A stretch of 8,439 nucleotides of DNA from JBFXEO01 sp050180015 (lineage in GTDB: Bacteria; Bacteroidota; Bacteroidia; Bacteroidales; Tenuifilaceae). The position numbers and the translations under genes are program-made. This document shows positions 1-6,361 of this stretch, piece after piece. Under the pieces are notes generated by a model that saw only the letters and a list, made by a program, of their open reading frames with translations, did not search any database and was not told the origin of the DNA. Each line of letters begins with the position of its first letter. Position 1 is the first letter of the stretch. The stretch lies in the NCBI GenBank assembly GCA_050180015.1, contig JBFXEO010000130.1:1-8439 (forward strand), given 5' to 3'.

Positions 1-1118
1 TTGATAGATCCAATGGCGAGAATTGCAACCTGTGGCTGGTTGATTATTGGTGTTCCGGTGAGCGTGTCAAACATTCCAAAGTTTGTTACGGTAAACGTTC
101 CACCCTGAATTTCGTCCGGTTTTAGCTTGTTATCCCGGGCCCTTGCGGCAATATCGTTGATGCTTTTGGCAAGTCCAAGCAGGTTGAGCCTATCGGTATT
201 CTTAACAACGGGAACAATAAGGTTTCCCGATGGTAACGCCGTGGCAATCCCCAGGTTTATATCCTTCTTGATGATTATTTTATCGCCATCAACCGACGAG
301 TTTACCAGGGGATGCTGCTTAATGGCTTGCACCGTGGCTTCGGCAAACAGGTGGGTTAAGGTTAGCTTTTCCCCTTCCCTCTTTTGAAAATTGTCCTTGG
401 TTTTATTCCTCCATTCCACCATGCTGGTTACATCAACCTCTATAAACGAAGTTACGTGGGCCGAGGTATGTTTTGACATTACCATGTGTTCTGCAATTAG
501 CTTTCGCATACGGTCCATCGGTATTACCTCGTGCCTTGCCCCGGTTTCGTTAGGTTCATTCATAGTTGACTGAACGGCTTCGATGGTTTTTGATTCAATT
601 TCGCCAATTCGGGTATCACGTTTACGAATGTATCCCAAGATATCATCCTTATTTATTCTTCCGTTTAATCCCGATCCTTTAATCTGATTCAACTCCGAGT
701 CAGAAATTCCTTCCTCTTTTGCAATTTTTCTTACCAAAGGCGATAACCCTACATGGATTTCCCCTTGTTCGTTTTGAGTAAATTCTACTGTATTTTCCGA
801 TAATTTTACTATTTCTGGTTCGAACGATTCAACTTCTACTTTACTCTCTTCTTCGGCAGGTTCTTCGGCTTTTCCCTCTGTGCCGATTACCGCAATTGCT
901 TGCCCAACCTGCGGTGAATCACCCTCGTTGAAAAGTAATTCTTTCACTATTCCGGTTGTGGTTGAAGGAACTTCGGAGTCAACCTTGTCGGTTGCAATTT
1001 CTACGAGCGGTTGTTCCGCTTCAATTTTATCGCCGACCTTCACCAGCCAGCGGGTTATTCTTGCATCGGTAATGCCTTCGCCCATCGGGGGTAGTATTAC
1101 TTTAATCTCCTTTGCCAT
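1..1118 (-). CDS. 2-oxo acid dehydrogenase E2 subunit (dihydrolipoamide acyltransferase), 3' end outside window
   Basis: This is the acyltransferase core of a pyruvate or branched-chain 2-oxo acid dehydrogenase complex. It moves the acyl group from lipoyl-lysine to coenzyme A in the cytoplasm. The first 372 codons are present. Residues 1-80 form one lipoyl domain with the motif EIATDKVDSEVPS, so K45 is the lipoylated lysine. An acidic Glu-rich linker follows (about 81-105). A peripheral subunit-binding domain spans about 122-166 (SPLVRKIAKEEG, GSGLNGRINKDDI). The catalytic domain starts near 196 (MDRMRKLIAEHM, then SAHVTSFIEVDVT). The catalytic HxxxDG motif lies beyond the left edge. The ATG at 1116-1118 begins MAKEIKVILPPMGEG, the usual E2 N-terminus. 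The single lipoyl domain and the SAHVTSF block look more like branched-chain or generic bacterial E2 than the multi-lipoyl pyruvate type, but substrate cannot be settled without the E1 genes. Confidence 0.95.
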   Translation of the reverse strand, partial: MAKEIKVILPPMGEGITDARITRWLVKVGDKIEAEQPLVEIATDKVDSEVPSTTTGIVKELLFNEGDSPQVGQAIAVIGTEGKAEEPAEEESKVEVESFEPEIVKLSENTVEFTQNEQGEIHVGLSPLVRKIAKEEGISDSELNQIKGSGLNGRINKDDILGYIRKRDTRIGEIESKTIEAVQSTMNEPNETGARHEVIPMDRMRKLIAEHMVMSKHTSAHVTSFIEVDVTSMVEWRNKTKDNFQKREGEKLTLTHLFAEATVQAIKQHPLVNSSVDGDKIIIKKDINLGIATALPSGNLIVPVVKNTDRLNLLGLAKSINDIAARARDNKLKPDEIQGGTFTVTNFGMFDTLTGTPIINQPQVAILAIGSI

Positions 1119-1149
1119 GATAAAATTCTTTATAATTCCTTACGTATTA

Positions 1150-1164
1150 TTGAACTGTGTTCAA
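1150..1164. promoter_or_regulatory. Palindrome upstream of E2, candidate operator
   Basis: The sequence TTGAACTGTGTTCAA is a palindrome with 6-bp arms around a 3-base centre. It lies 32-46 bases before the E2 start codon in the 120-base gap after the glycosyltransferase gene. A further TGTTCA half-site follows at 1167-1172, so three related half-sites sit close together. The position fits a repressor or activator site for the E2 gene. No regulator is encoded in the window, and the 3-base centre does not match the 4-base centre of the GAAC-N4-GTTC LexA box. No clear TAnnTTTG promoter box was found in this gap. Confidence 0.35.
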
Positions 1165-1238
1165 AATGTTCAGCATACTAACACTGGAATAGGAAAAAAG
1201 TTGAGGGAGGAATGCTATAAAATCGACCCGATACGTCC

Positions 1239-3182
1239 TTACCGGGGCAGATTCCCCGTTAGGTTTTTCCATAAAACGGTAAAATCAAGGCTTGCGCTGT
1301 AGCTTTTTGCATAGAATATATTCAGGTCGAGCTCCGATGTGTTCTTTGTCGGAATGATTGATGCGTAAGGAAATACGCATGGTTTGATGCGCGGCAGCGC
1401 TTTGTGTGTCGATATTTCGGATGAGCTATAGCCAACCCATGTTTTTATCCCTGTAAATACCTTTACTGCGTTTACCCATACTTTTATCGGTTTTTTGAGA
1501 AATATCCAGCTTACAGGCCAGGTTGCAATAATTAAAAGGGAAAACGCCATATCGAATAATCTTTTTGTTCTTTTGCTTGCTTGTGCGCCAATTGTTTTGA
1601 CATCTGGCGAGTAAAGTTCGCCCGTGGCTTCTACAGAGTTGCTTCCTATGATAAATGTACCTTCATACGGCGCAATTTTGTACTCTTTCCCCAGCGAGCT
1701 CAGCAATAGCATACTGGACACAATGTTTTGTATGGATATATTCTGGGTACAGAATATGATTTCGTCCACGTTGTTCACCCTTACAAACTCTTCCAACCTT
1801 TCATTTGAAAAAGTTTCCGGATTTTTAGATATATATGGCATAAAATTCCCGGTGTAGCTATAGCTGATGCCGGAATTATCTAAAATCGATTTAACTCTTT
1901 CCGCTTCAGGTAAATTGCCAATTATGGCAATCCTTTTAGCGTAATTGTTTCTTACCATTAGCTTGGGGTAAAACTTGGCAAGTATAATTCTGATAAGCTG
2001 AGTGGTAAACAACGTCCAGATGCTTGTAAAAATTATAATTGCACGCGAAAATCGCATTTCGTTCGGTAGAATGGAGTAAACGGCCAGTATTATTAACGTT
2101 CCGGTAAGCACACCTTTGCTCGATGCAAATGTTTTCTGGGGTTTGTCGTAAGCTCCGTTAATCCATAGTGAGAACCACCATGTTACCAGATAAAAGGTTA
2201 GCAGCAGGGCCACATACGGCCTAGGGTAAATGCCGGTATCCTGAAATCGAAATTGTTCCCAGCGGGGTAGAATGGCGGTAATACCCAGGGTGATAATAGA
2301 AATATCAATAATGGGAAGCCATATATGCTCAACAACTCGTTTTATAATGGAGAGGAAAGCCCTGAAGTATATGGCCATATTAATGAGTAGGATTAACCTC
2401 CGTGCCCTTCCCGACTTGAAGTGTTTTTTTGTAAAAAGTAGCATCGCCTTGTAAAATACAACCACGTAGTTTAAGCTGCCTTTCTTGGTACTTTCACCTT
2501 TGTAGTGGATTATCTGGCATTCGGGGAAGTAGTAATTTTTATACCCAGCTTGGGTAAACCGGTACGATAGGTCTATGTCCTCTCCATACATAAAGAATTG
2601 TTCGTCCAGCAGTCCGGTCTTGGTGAGAGCCTCTTTCCGTATAAACATGAAGGCTCCGGGTAAAACATCAATTTCGTGTGTCGAGTTTTTATCGAGGTGT
2701 CCTAGGTAGTAGCGTGCAAACGTCTTGGATTTTGGGAAGAGCGCCGTTATCCCGAATATTTTGAAGAACGATACCCAGGGTGTCGGAAATCCGCGCTTCG
2801 ATTCGGGTAAATATTTGCCCCTGCCGTTGATCATTTTTACCGTTGTGCCTCCAGCATCGGGGGTGCTGTCCATGAATGCAATACATTTCGAGAGGGTATC
2901 TTCCTGTACAACGGTATCGGGGTTCAGAAGGAGGACATATTTTCCCGACGCAAGCGCAATGGCCTGATTATTTGCCTTGGAGAACCCTACGTTTTTTTTG
3001 TTTTCGATGAGTTTAACATTCGGGAACCGTTGTCTTACCATGGAGCATGAATTGTCGCTCGATGCGTTATCAACGACATAAATTTCGGCATCAACGCCCT
3101 TTATGGCATTAACCACGCTCAGCAGGCATTGCTCCAAAAAATGTGTAACGTTGTAATTTACTATGATTACCGATAGTTCCAT
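1239..3182 (-). CDS. Membrane glycosyltransferase: GT2 domain fused to a catalytically incomplete polyprenyl-phosphate sugar transferase scaffold
   Basis: This 647-residue protein has two parts. Residues 1 to about 250 are a family-2 glycosyltransferase: the start ELSVIIVNYN, VVDNASSDNS at 36-45, NVGFSKANN at 64-72, the metal/nucleotide motif NPDT at 87-90, and the acceptor-side motif GEDID at 200-204. This half appears intact. About five hydrophobic segments follow (near 263-284, 288-306, 322-341, 357-372, 379-401). A Rossmann-like domain then starts at RIAIIGN (417-423), as in the N-terminal half of WcaJ/WbaP-type phosphoglycosyl transferases. The C-terminus keeps the KRxxRLFD entry helix (537-561), a WVGY strand (582-585), PRIKP (597-601) and a YxxSxSxxLDFxVLWKNL tail, but the RTM-type and DELPQ-type catalytic blocks between them are absent. 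It probably adds a sugar to a cell-surface glycan at the inner membrane. Donor and acceptor are unknown. The ATG at 3180-3182 gives the expected GT2 start. Confidence 0.88.
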   Translation of the reverse strand: MELSVIIVNYNVTHFLEQCLLSVVNAIKGVDAEIYVVDNASSDNSCSMVRQRFPNVKLIENKKNVGFSKANNQAIALASGKYVLLLNPDTVVQEDTLSKCIAFMDSTPDAGGTTVKMINGRGKYLPESKRGFPTPWVSFFKIFGITALFPKSKTFARYYLGHLDKNSTHEIDVLPGAFMFIRKEALTKTGLLDEQFFMYGEDIDLSYRFTQAGYKNYYFPECQIIHYKGESTKKGSLNYVVVFYKAMLLFTKKHFKSGRARRLILLINMAIYFRAFLSIIKRVVEHIWLPIIDISIITLGITAILPRWEQFRFQDTGIYPRPYVALLLTFYLVTWWFSLWINGAYDKPQKTFASSKGVLTGTLIILAVYSILPNEMRFSRAIIIFTSIWTLFTTQLIRIILAKFYPKLMVRNNYAKRIAIIGNLPEAERVKSILDNSGISYSYTGNFMPYISKNPETFSNERLEEFVRVNNVDEIIFCTQNISIQNIVSSMLLLSSLGKEYKIAPYEGTFIIGSNSVEATGELYSPDVKTIGAQASKRTKRLFDMAFSLLIIATWPVSWIFLKKPIKVWVNAVKVFTGIKTWVGYSSSEISTHKALPRIKPCVFPYASIIPTKNTSELDLNIFYAKSYSASLDFTVLWKNLTGNLPR

Positions 3183-3288
3183 GGGGCTAAAAGTAGTAAA
3201 AAATCAGCTGTTGGAGCGGCATTCCGTATGGATGGATATTTTCTGGCTTTTAGTTTGATTCGTTACCTATCTTTAAGTGGCCCCAATT

Positions 3289-4497
3289 TTATTTCATCAG
3301 CTTTTTGATGGCGCTGGCCAGCCTTCTTACTCCTTCTTCGTTCATTTCCTTTGACATGAAGGAGAAGTTAATCCGAAGTGTATTTTTCCCGGCTCCATTG
3401 CAGTAAAAAACGGTTCCCGGAACAAAGGCCACATTTTCCTTAATGGCAACCTCAAACAGTTCTTCGGCATCCATGTATTCGGGGAGAGTAACAAATAGGA
3501 ATAGCCCGCCGTCTGGTTCTGTCCATTTAACCCCACTGGGCATGTACTTGTAGAAAGCGGCGACCATGGTATCGCGTTTTTCCTTGTACTTGCTATTTAT
3601 TAGGGCTAAGTTTTTGTCAAAGAAACCTTTCTCGAAATATTTTGCTGCAATTTTCTGAACGAACGATGATGTGCATAAATCGGTATTCTGCTTGGCCATT
3701 ACTATTTTATCAATAATACTTTCGTGGGCAACCACCCAACCAATTCTGAATCCGGGTACAAATATTTTGGACATGGTTCCAAGCAGAATTACATGCCCTG
3801 TACCGTCCAGCTCGAACATGGTACGCTGAGGATTGCCGGTAAACCGTACCTCCCGGTAAGGGCTGTCTTCAACAATTAGTACGTTGTACCTTTTGGCAAG
3901 TGCTATTATTTCGTTTCGCCTTGACTCTGGCATGGATATTCCGGCAGGATTCTGAAAATCGGGGATTACGTATATGAATTTTGGCTTTTGGCCTTTCCGT
4001 TTCATCTGCTCCAGTTCCAGCTCCAGCAGGTCGGCACGCATACCCTTATCGTCGAGTTCAATGCCAACTAAATCGGCACCGTACACCGCAAACGATGCTA
4101 TTCCGCCAAGGTAGCTGGGTAATCCGCAAATTACCTTATCGCCTGGATTTACGAATATTTTGGGGATAAGATCGAGTGCTTGCTGCGAAGCTGTAGTTAT
4201 GATCAGGTTATCAATGGATATGTGAATTCCTGCATCCTGATAGCGTTTTACCAGAATCTCGCGCAGCCCTTTATCTCCTTCGGTTTCGCCGTATTGTAGT
4301 GCTTTAGCGCTTTCGGTGTCTAACACTTCAACGGAAATATCTTTTAGCTGTTCTACCGGAAAGCTCTCGGGGGAAGGTAAGCCTCCCGCGAATGAAATTA
4401 AATCGGGGAGTTGGGTTAACTTTAGCAGTTCCCTGATTACGGAGCGTTTCATTCTTTTTGCGCTTTGCGACAGGATTTGGTCAAGATCGTTTATCAT
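3289..4497 (-). CDS. PLP-dependent class I/II aminotransferase (2-aminoadipate / LysN-like)
   Basis: This 402-residue fold-type I aminotransferase is cytoplasmic and transfers an amino group between an amino acid and a 2-oxo acid. Visible features are the N-terminal ISFAGGLPSPESFP block (34-47) typical of the LysN/MocR-related group, ALQYGETEGDKGLRE (66-80), the cofactor-binding NPAG (183-186), D211 in VEDSPYRE, the Schiff-base lysine K244 in GTMSKIFVPGFRIGW, the phosphate-contacting R251, and R375 in TLRINFS for the substrate carboxylate. All expected active-site residues are present. There is no GntR helix-turn-helix in front, so it is an enzyme rather than a MocR-type regulator. Likely substrates are 2-aminoadipate, aromatic or branched-chain amino acids, and sequence alone does not choose among them. 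The gene starts 121 bases after the terminator of the TPR gene, so it probably has its own promoter. The glycosyltransferase gene follows after 106 bases. Confidence 0.92.
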   Translation of the reverse strand: MINDLDQILSQSAKRMKRSVIRELLKLTQLPDLISFAGGLPSPESFPVEQLKDISVEVLDTESAKALQYGETEGDKGLREILVKRYQDAGIHISIDNLIITTASQQALDLIPKIFVNPGDKVICGLPSYLGGIASFAVYGADLVGIELDDKGMRADLLELELEQMKRKGQKPKFIYVIPDFQNPAGISMPESRRNEIIALAKRYNVLIVEDSPYREVRFTGNPQRTMFELDGTGHVILLGTMSKIFVPGFRIGWVVAHESIIDKIVMAKQNTDLCTSSFVQKIAAKYFEKGFFDKNLALINSKYKEKRDTMVAAFYKYMPSGVKWTEPDGGLFLFVTLPEYMDAEELFEVAIKENVAFVPGTVFYCNGAGKNTLRINFSFMSKEMNEEGVRRLASAIKKLMK

Positions 4498-4517
4498 GGG
4501 ATATCCGTTTTAAAATT

Positions 4518-4547
4518 ATTATAAAGGTACATTAAGTAAAATGCCAA
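4518..4547 (-). promoter_or_regulatory. Candidate promoter for the aminotransferase gene
   Basis: Read on the minus strand, TTGGCA (4542-4547) is separated by 18 bases from TATAAT (4518-4523). That is close to the E. coli-type sigma-70 consensus. Overlapping it, TACCTTTA (4522-4529) matches 7 of 8 positions of the Bacteroidota -7 box TAnnTTTG, with a TTG about 15 bases upstream, slightly closer than usual. The site lies 20-50 bases before the aminotransferase ATG and after the terminator of the preceding gene, so a promoter is expected here. Which of the two readings is used is unknown. Confidence 0.45.
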
Positions 4548-4618
4548 TACGTGTATTAATTGGTAATGTAATGCGACTGCTAAGTTATAAAATGTAACTA
4601 AAAGGGCAATTGTTTTGT

Positions 4619-4647
4619 AAAAATAAAACGGAAGTGATGCTTCCGTT
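4619..4647 (-). terminator. Intrinsic terminator of the recR-TPR transcription unit
   Basis: Read on the minus strand, AACGGAAG and CTTCCGTT form a perfect 8-bp stem around the 5-base loop CATCA. It is followed directly by TTATTTTTA. It begins 24 bases after the stop codon of the TPR gene, exactly where a rho-independent terminator is expected, and it separates that gene from the aminotransferase. Confidence 0.85.
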
Positions 4648-4671
4648 TCCGCTATATTGGAATTTGAGAAA

Positions 4672-5400
4672 TTACTTACCGCCACATTCGGTGACAATCA
4701 TCTTGCAGGCATTAATATTTCCCATTTTGCAGGCTTTGTGAAAATCGATACAGGCCTTTTGTTTTTCTGAAAGTTTAAGGTAGGTCATTCCCCTGTTGTA
4801 GTAGTTTAACGGCGACTCGGGATCCAAATCAATGGAATTGCTGTAGTCGTTAACGGCATCGAGGTAATTGCCCAGTTTAAAATTTACCAAGCCCCTGTAG
4901 CTGTATATGCTAACGTTGCGGGGGTACATATCAATGGCTTTATTGTAGTCTGCCAGGGCCGAGACAAAATCATCGAGCAGAAATTCGGAGGTGGCCCTAT
5001 TCAGCAAAATCTGAAGGGTGATCCGGGACGACGGGTTTAACGTTAGCGCCCTGGTAAACTCTTCGAGCGCGATGTCGTATAATCCCCTGATGTTATAGAT
5101 AATGCCCTGTCGTAAAACAAATTCGGCATTATCGGGATAGTATTTTAACGCTTCGTCAATTTGTTTTTGGGCGCTTTTGTAATCTTCGGATAGCGTGTAA
5201 GCCTTTATTAGCCCGTTGAGAGCAGCGGTATCGGTGCTTTGAATGTTTTTGGCATTTTCAAAATTTTCAATCGCACCGGTATAGTTTTTCTCTTTTATTT
5301 TTTTGTTGCCGGAAGTTATCAGTTCGTCGAAGCTGTTTTGTGGGTATGCGAGTCCCGAAAGGAGAGTAAACGTTAGGAGATAAATTGCTTTTTTGCCCAT
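4672..5400 (-). CDS. Exported TPR-repeat protein
   Basis: From the ATG at 5398-5400 this is 242 residues. Residues 1 to about 21 form a signal peptide: basic start MGKKA, hydrophobic YLLTFTLLSGLA, then YPQN, so the protein is likely exported to the periplasm or outer-membrane side. About six tetratricopeptide repeats follow (near 23-54, 58-90, 92-124, 128-161, 163-194, 197-228), with typical pieces such as ALEEFTRALTLNP and DAVNDYSNSIDLDP. The C-terminus carries four cysteines (217, 224, 232, 239) in a KACxDFxKACKMGNxNACK pattern that resembles a Sel1-like last repeat. TPR proteins act as binding scaffolds, and no partner is evident. An in-frame GTG at 5416-5418 would add six residues, but the ATG gives a cleaner signal peptide. 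The gene follows recR by 82 bases and may be co-transcribed with it. Confidence 0.85.
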   Translation of the reverse strand: MGKKAIYLLTFTLLSGLAYPQNSFDELITSGNKKIKEKNYTGAIENFENAKNIQSTDTAALNGLIKAYTLSEDYKSAQKQIDEALKYYPDNAEFVLRQGIIYNIRGLYDIALEEFTRALTLNPSSRITLQILLNRATSEFLLDDFVSALADYNKAIDMYPRNVSIYSYRGLVNFKLGNYLDAVNDYSNSIDLDPESPLNYYNRGMTYLKLSEKQKACIDFHKACKMGNINACKMIVTECGGK

Positions 5401-5441
5401 TGCCGTAAGGGTTTTCACTAGCTGGTTAAATTCTGTAATCT

Positions 5442-5458
5442 AAAATACGTTGTATTTT
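5442..5458. repeat. Short AT-rich inverted repeat between recR and the TPR gene
   Basis: AAAATAC and GTATTTT form perfect 7-bp arms around a 3-base centre. The repeat is 24 bases after the recR stop and 41-57 bases before the TPR start codon. No T-run follows on the minus strand, so it is not a convincing terminator. It could be an operator for the TPR gene, or chance in AT-rich DNA. Confidence 0.3.
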
Positions 5459-5482
5459 GATGTTGGTTTCAGTAAATGGTAA

Positions 5483-6109
5483 CTACTCGCTCAGCGTTGT
5501 TTCAAATTTTACCCGGTTTACCAGTGCCCTTCCAAGCGTAATTTCGTCAGTGTACTCAAGTTCATCGCCGAATGCAACACCCCGGGCAAGCGTAGAAACA
5601 GAAACTGATAGCTGATTTAATTTTTTAAAGATATAAAAATTTGTGGTATCTCCTTCCATGGTCGCACTTAAAGCCATAATTACCTCTCGGATACTTTCTT
5701 TGGAGACTCTACTTACCAGGTTGTCGATGTTTAGATCGGTAGGCCCAATTCCTTCCATGGGGCTTATAACACCACCCAGCACGTGGTATAACCCGTTGAA
5801 CTGGGGGGTGTTCTCAATCATCATAACATCTTTTATGGTTTCAACCACACAAATTGTAGATGAATCGCGGTTGGGAGAGGCGCAGATGCTACACGTGTCG
5901 GTATCGGAAATGTTGTGGCATACCTTGCAAAACTTTACGTTGTGGCGTAGGTTGCCCAACGCCTCGGTCAGCCTGTCCACCTCCCCGGGTTCCTGCCGGA
6001 GCAGGTGAAGCACCAGCCTTAACGCCGAACGTCTGCCAATACCGGGTAACTTGGAAAATTCTTCCACTGCCGATCCCAGCAGCTTGGAAGGGTACGTTTG
6101 AATATTCAT
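5483..6109 (-). CDS. recR: Recombination mediator protein RecR
   Basis: RecR works with RecO (and RecF) to load RecA onto single-stranded DNA covered by SSB during gap repair. The 208-residue length is normal for the family (about 200). The domains appear in the standard order. A helix-hairpin-helix lies at about 17-37 (KLPGIGRRSALRLVLHLL). A four-cysteine zinc finger uses C61, C64, C73 and C76. A Toprim domain starts near ICVVE (87-90) and includes YHVLGGVISPMEGIGP (108-123). The C-terminal Walker B-like block is TLARGVAFGDELEYTDEITL (173-192). The ATG at 6107-6109 gives MNIQTYPSKLL, in keeping with the short N-terminus of RecR. There is no Shine-Dalgarno sequence, which is usual in this phylum. 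The gene is divergent from the symporter and heads a unit that probably includes the TPR gene. Confidence 0.98.
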   Translation of the reverse strand: MNIQTYPSKLLGSAVEEFSKLPGIGRRSALRLVLHLLRQEPGEVDRLTEALGNLRHNVKFCKVCHNISDTDTCSICASPNRDSSTICVVETIKDVMMIENTPQFNGLYHVLGGVISPMEGIGPTDLNIDNLVSRVSKESIREVIMALSATMEGDTTNFYIFKKLNQLSVSVSTLARGVAFGDELEYTDEITLGRALVNRVKFETTLSE

Positions 6110-6131
6110 TTTGATGTTGACTCTGGTACTG

Positions 6132-6139
6132 CAAATCTA
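6132..6139 (-). promoter_or_regulatory. Candidate -7 promoter box for recR
   Basis: Read on the minus strand, TAGATTTG matches the Bacteroidota -7 consensus TAnnTTTG at all fixed positions. It sits 22 bases before the recR ATG, which would give a short 5' untranslated region. A TTG-type -33 element at the usual distance is not clear, so only half of the promoter signature is present. Confidence 0.45.
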
Positions 6140-6226
6140 CACGAAATTCAACGAAACGTACTAGGCGATACAAAAAAATAGGGAAACAAATGGAGCTTAA
6201 AGAGGTTGGAGGTGAGGTCTAAGTAT

Positions 6227-6292
6227 ATGGAACAGTTGGATACTCGCTGTTTTTCCGGCATCATCGATAAAAAGTATTTTTTGGAGCGTTAG
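6227..6292 (+). other. Possible 21-codon leader reading frame upstream of the symporter
   Basis: ATG at 6227 opens a 21-residue frame (MEQLDTRCFSGIIDKKYFLE then R) ending in TAG at 6290-6292. GAGG at 6214-6217 lies 9 bases before the ATG, a good Shine-Dalgarno spacing and a rare feature in this window. The frame stops 5 bases before a terminator-like hairpin (6298-6322). No run of a single amino acid is present that would point to the sensed metabolite. A frame this short can arise by chance, so the call rests mainly on its position. Confidence 0.22.
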
Positions 6293-6297
6293 GCAAC

Positions 6298-6331
6298 CCG
6301 GAAGTAATAGTTTTATTTCCGGTACTTTTTT
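6298..6331 (+). terminator. Terminator-like hairpin in the symporter leader, candidate attenuator
   Basis: CCGGAAGTAA (6298-6307) pairs with TTATTTCCGG (6313-6322) in a 10-bp stem with one G-U pair and a 5-base loop. After three bases comes a run of six T (6326-6331). The T-run is only on the plus-strand side, so termination would act on transcripts heading into the symporter, 30 bases before its ATG. No plus-strand gene precedes it, so it is either a leader attenuator or the end of a small RNA. TTCCGG at 6253-6258 can also pair with the 5' arm CCGGAA (6298-6303), which offers an alternative structure. A weak promoter box (TAGTTTTA, 6308-6315) lies inside the hairpin and is a rival explanation. 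Confidence 0.55.
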
Positions 6332-6354
6332 CCTACCATTGCATTTTAAATTTT

Positions 6355-6359
6355 AGGAG
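6355..6359 (+). promoter_or_regulatory. AGGAG close to the symporter start codon
   Basis: AGGAG is present but lies only 2 bases before the ATG at 6362, nearer than the usual 5-9 bases. The next in-frame ATG (codon 12) is inside the first membrane helix and would truncate it, so the start at 6362 is kept. The motif may contribute little to initiation. Confidence 0.35.
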
Positions 6360-6361
6360 AT

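Noticed and set aside
1243..1258. CGGGG/CCCCG hairpin at the end of the glycosyltransferase gene
   Set aside because: The stem is only 5 bp, it lies within the last codons, and no T-run follows on the minus strand, so it is not supported as a terminator.
880..1302. Plus-strand 140-codon frame opposite the E2 N-terminus
   Set aside because: The lipoyl domain is plainly encoded on the minus strand, and the opposite frame has no recognisable motif.
3289..4497. MocR/GntR-type transcription regulator instead of an aminotransferase
   Set aside because: The protein starts directly with the aminotransferase N-terminal region and has no helix-turn-helix domain.
4494..4697. Minus-strand 67-codon frame overlapping the TPR 3' end and the terminator
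   Set aside because: It runs through a strong intrinsic terminator and the promoter region of the aminotransferase, overlaps both neighbours, and its composition is simply that of translated AT-rich DNA.
5643..6114. Plus-strand frames opposite recR
   Set aside because: recR is unambiguous on the minus strand with all family motifs; the opposite frames are by-products of its codon use.
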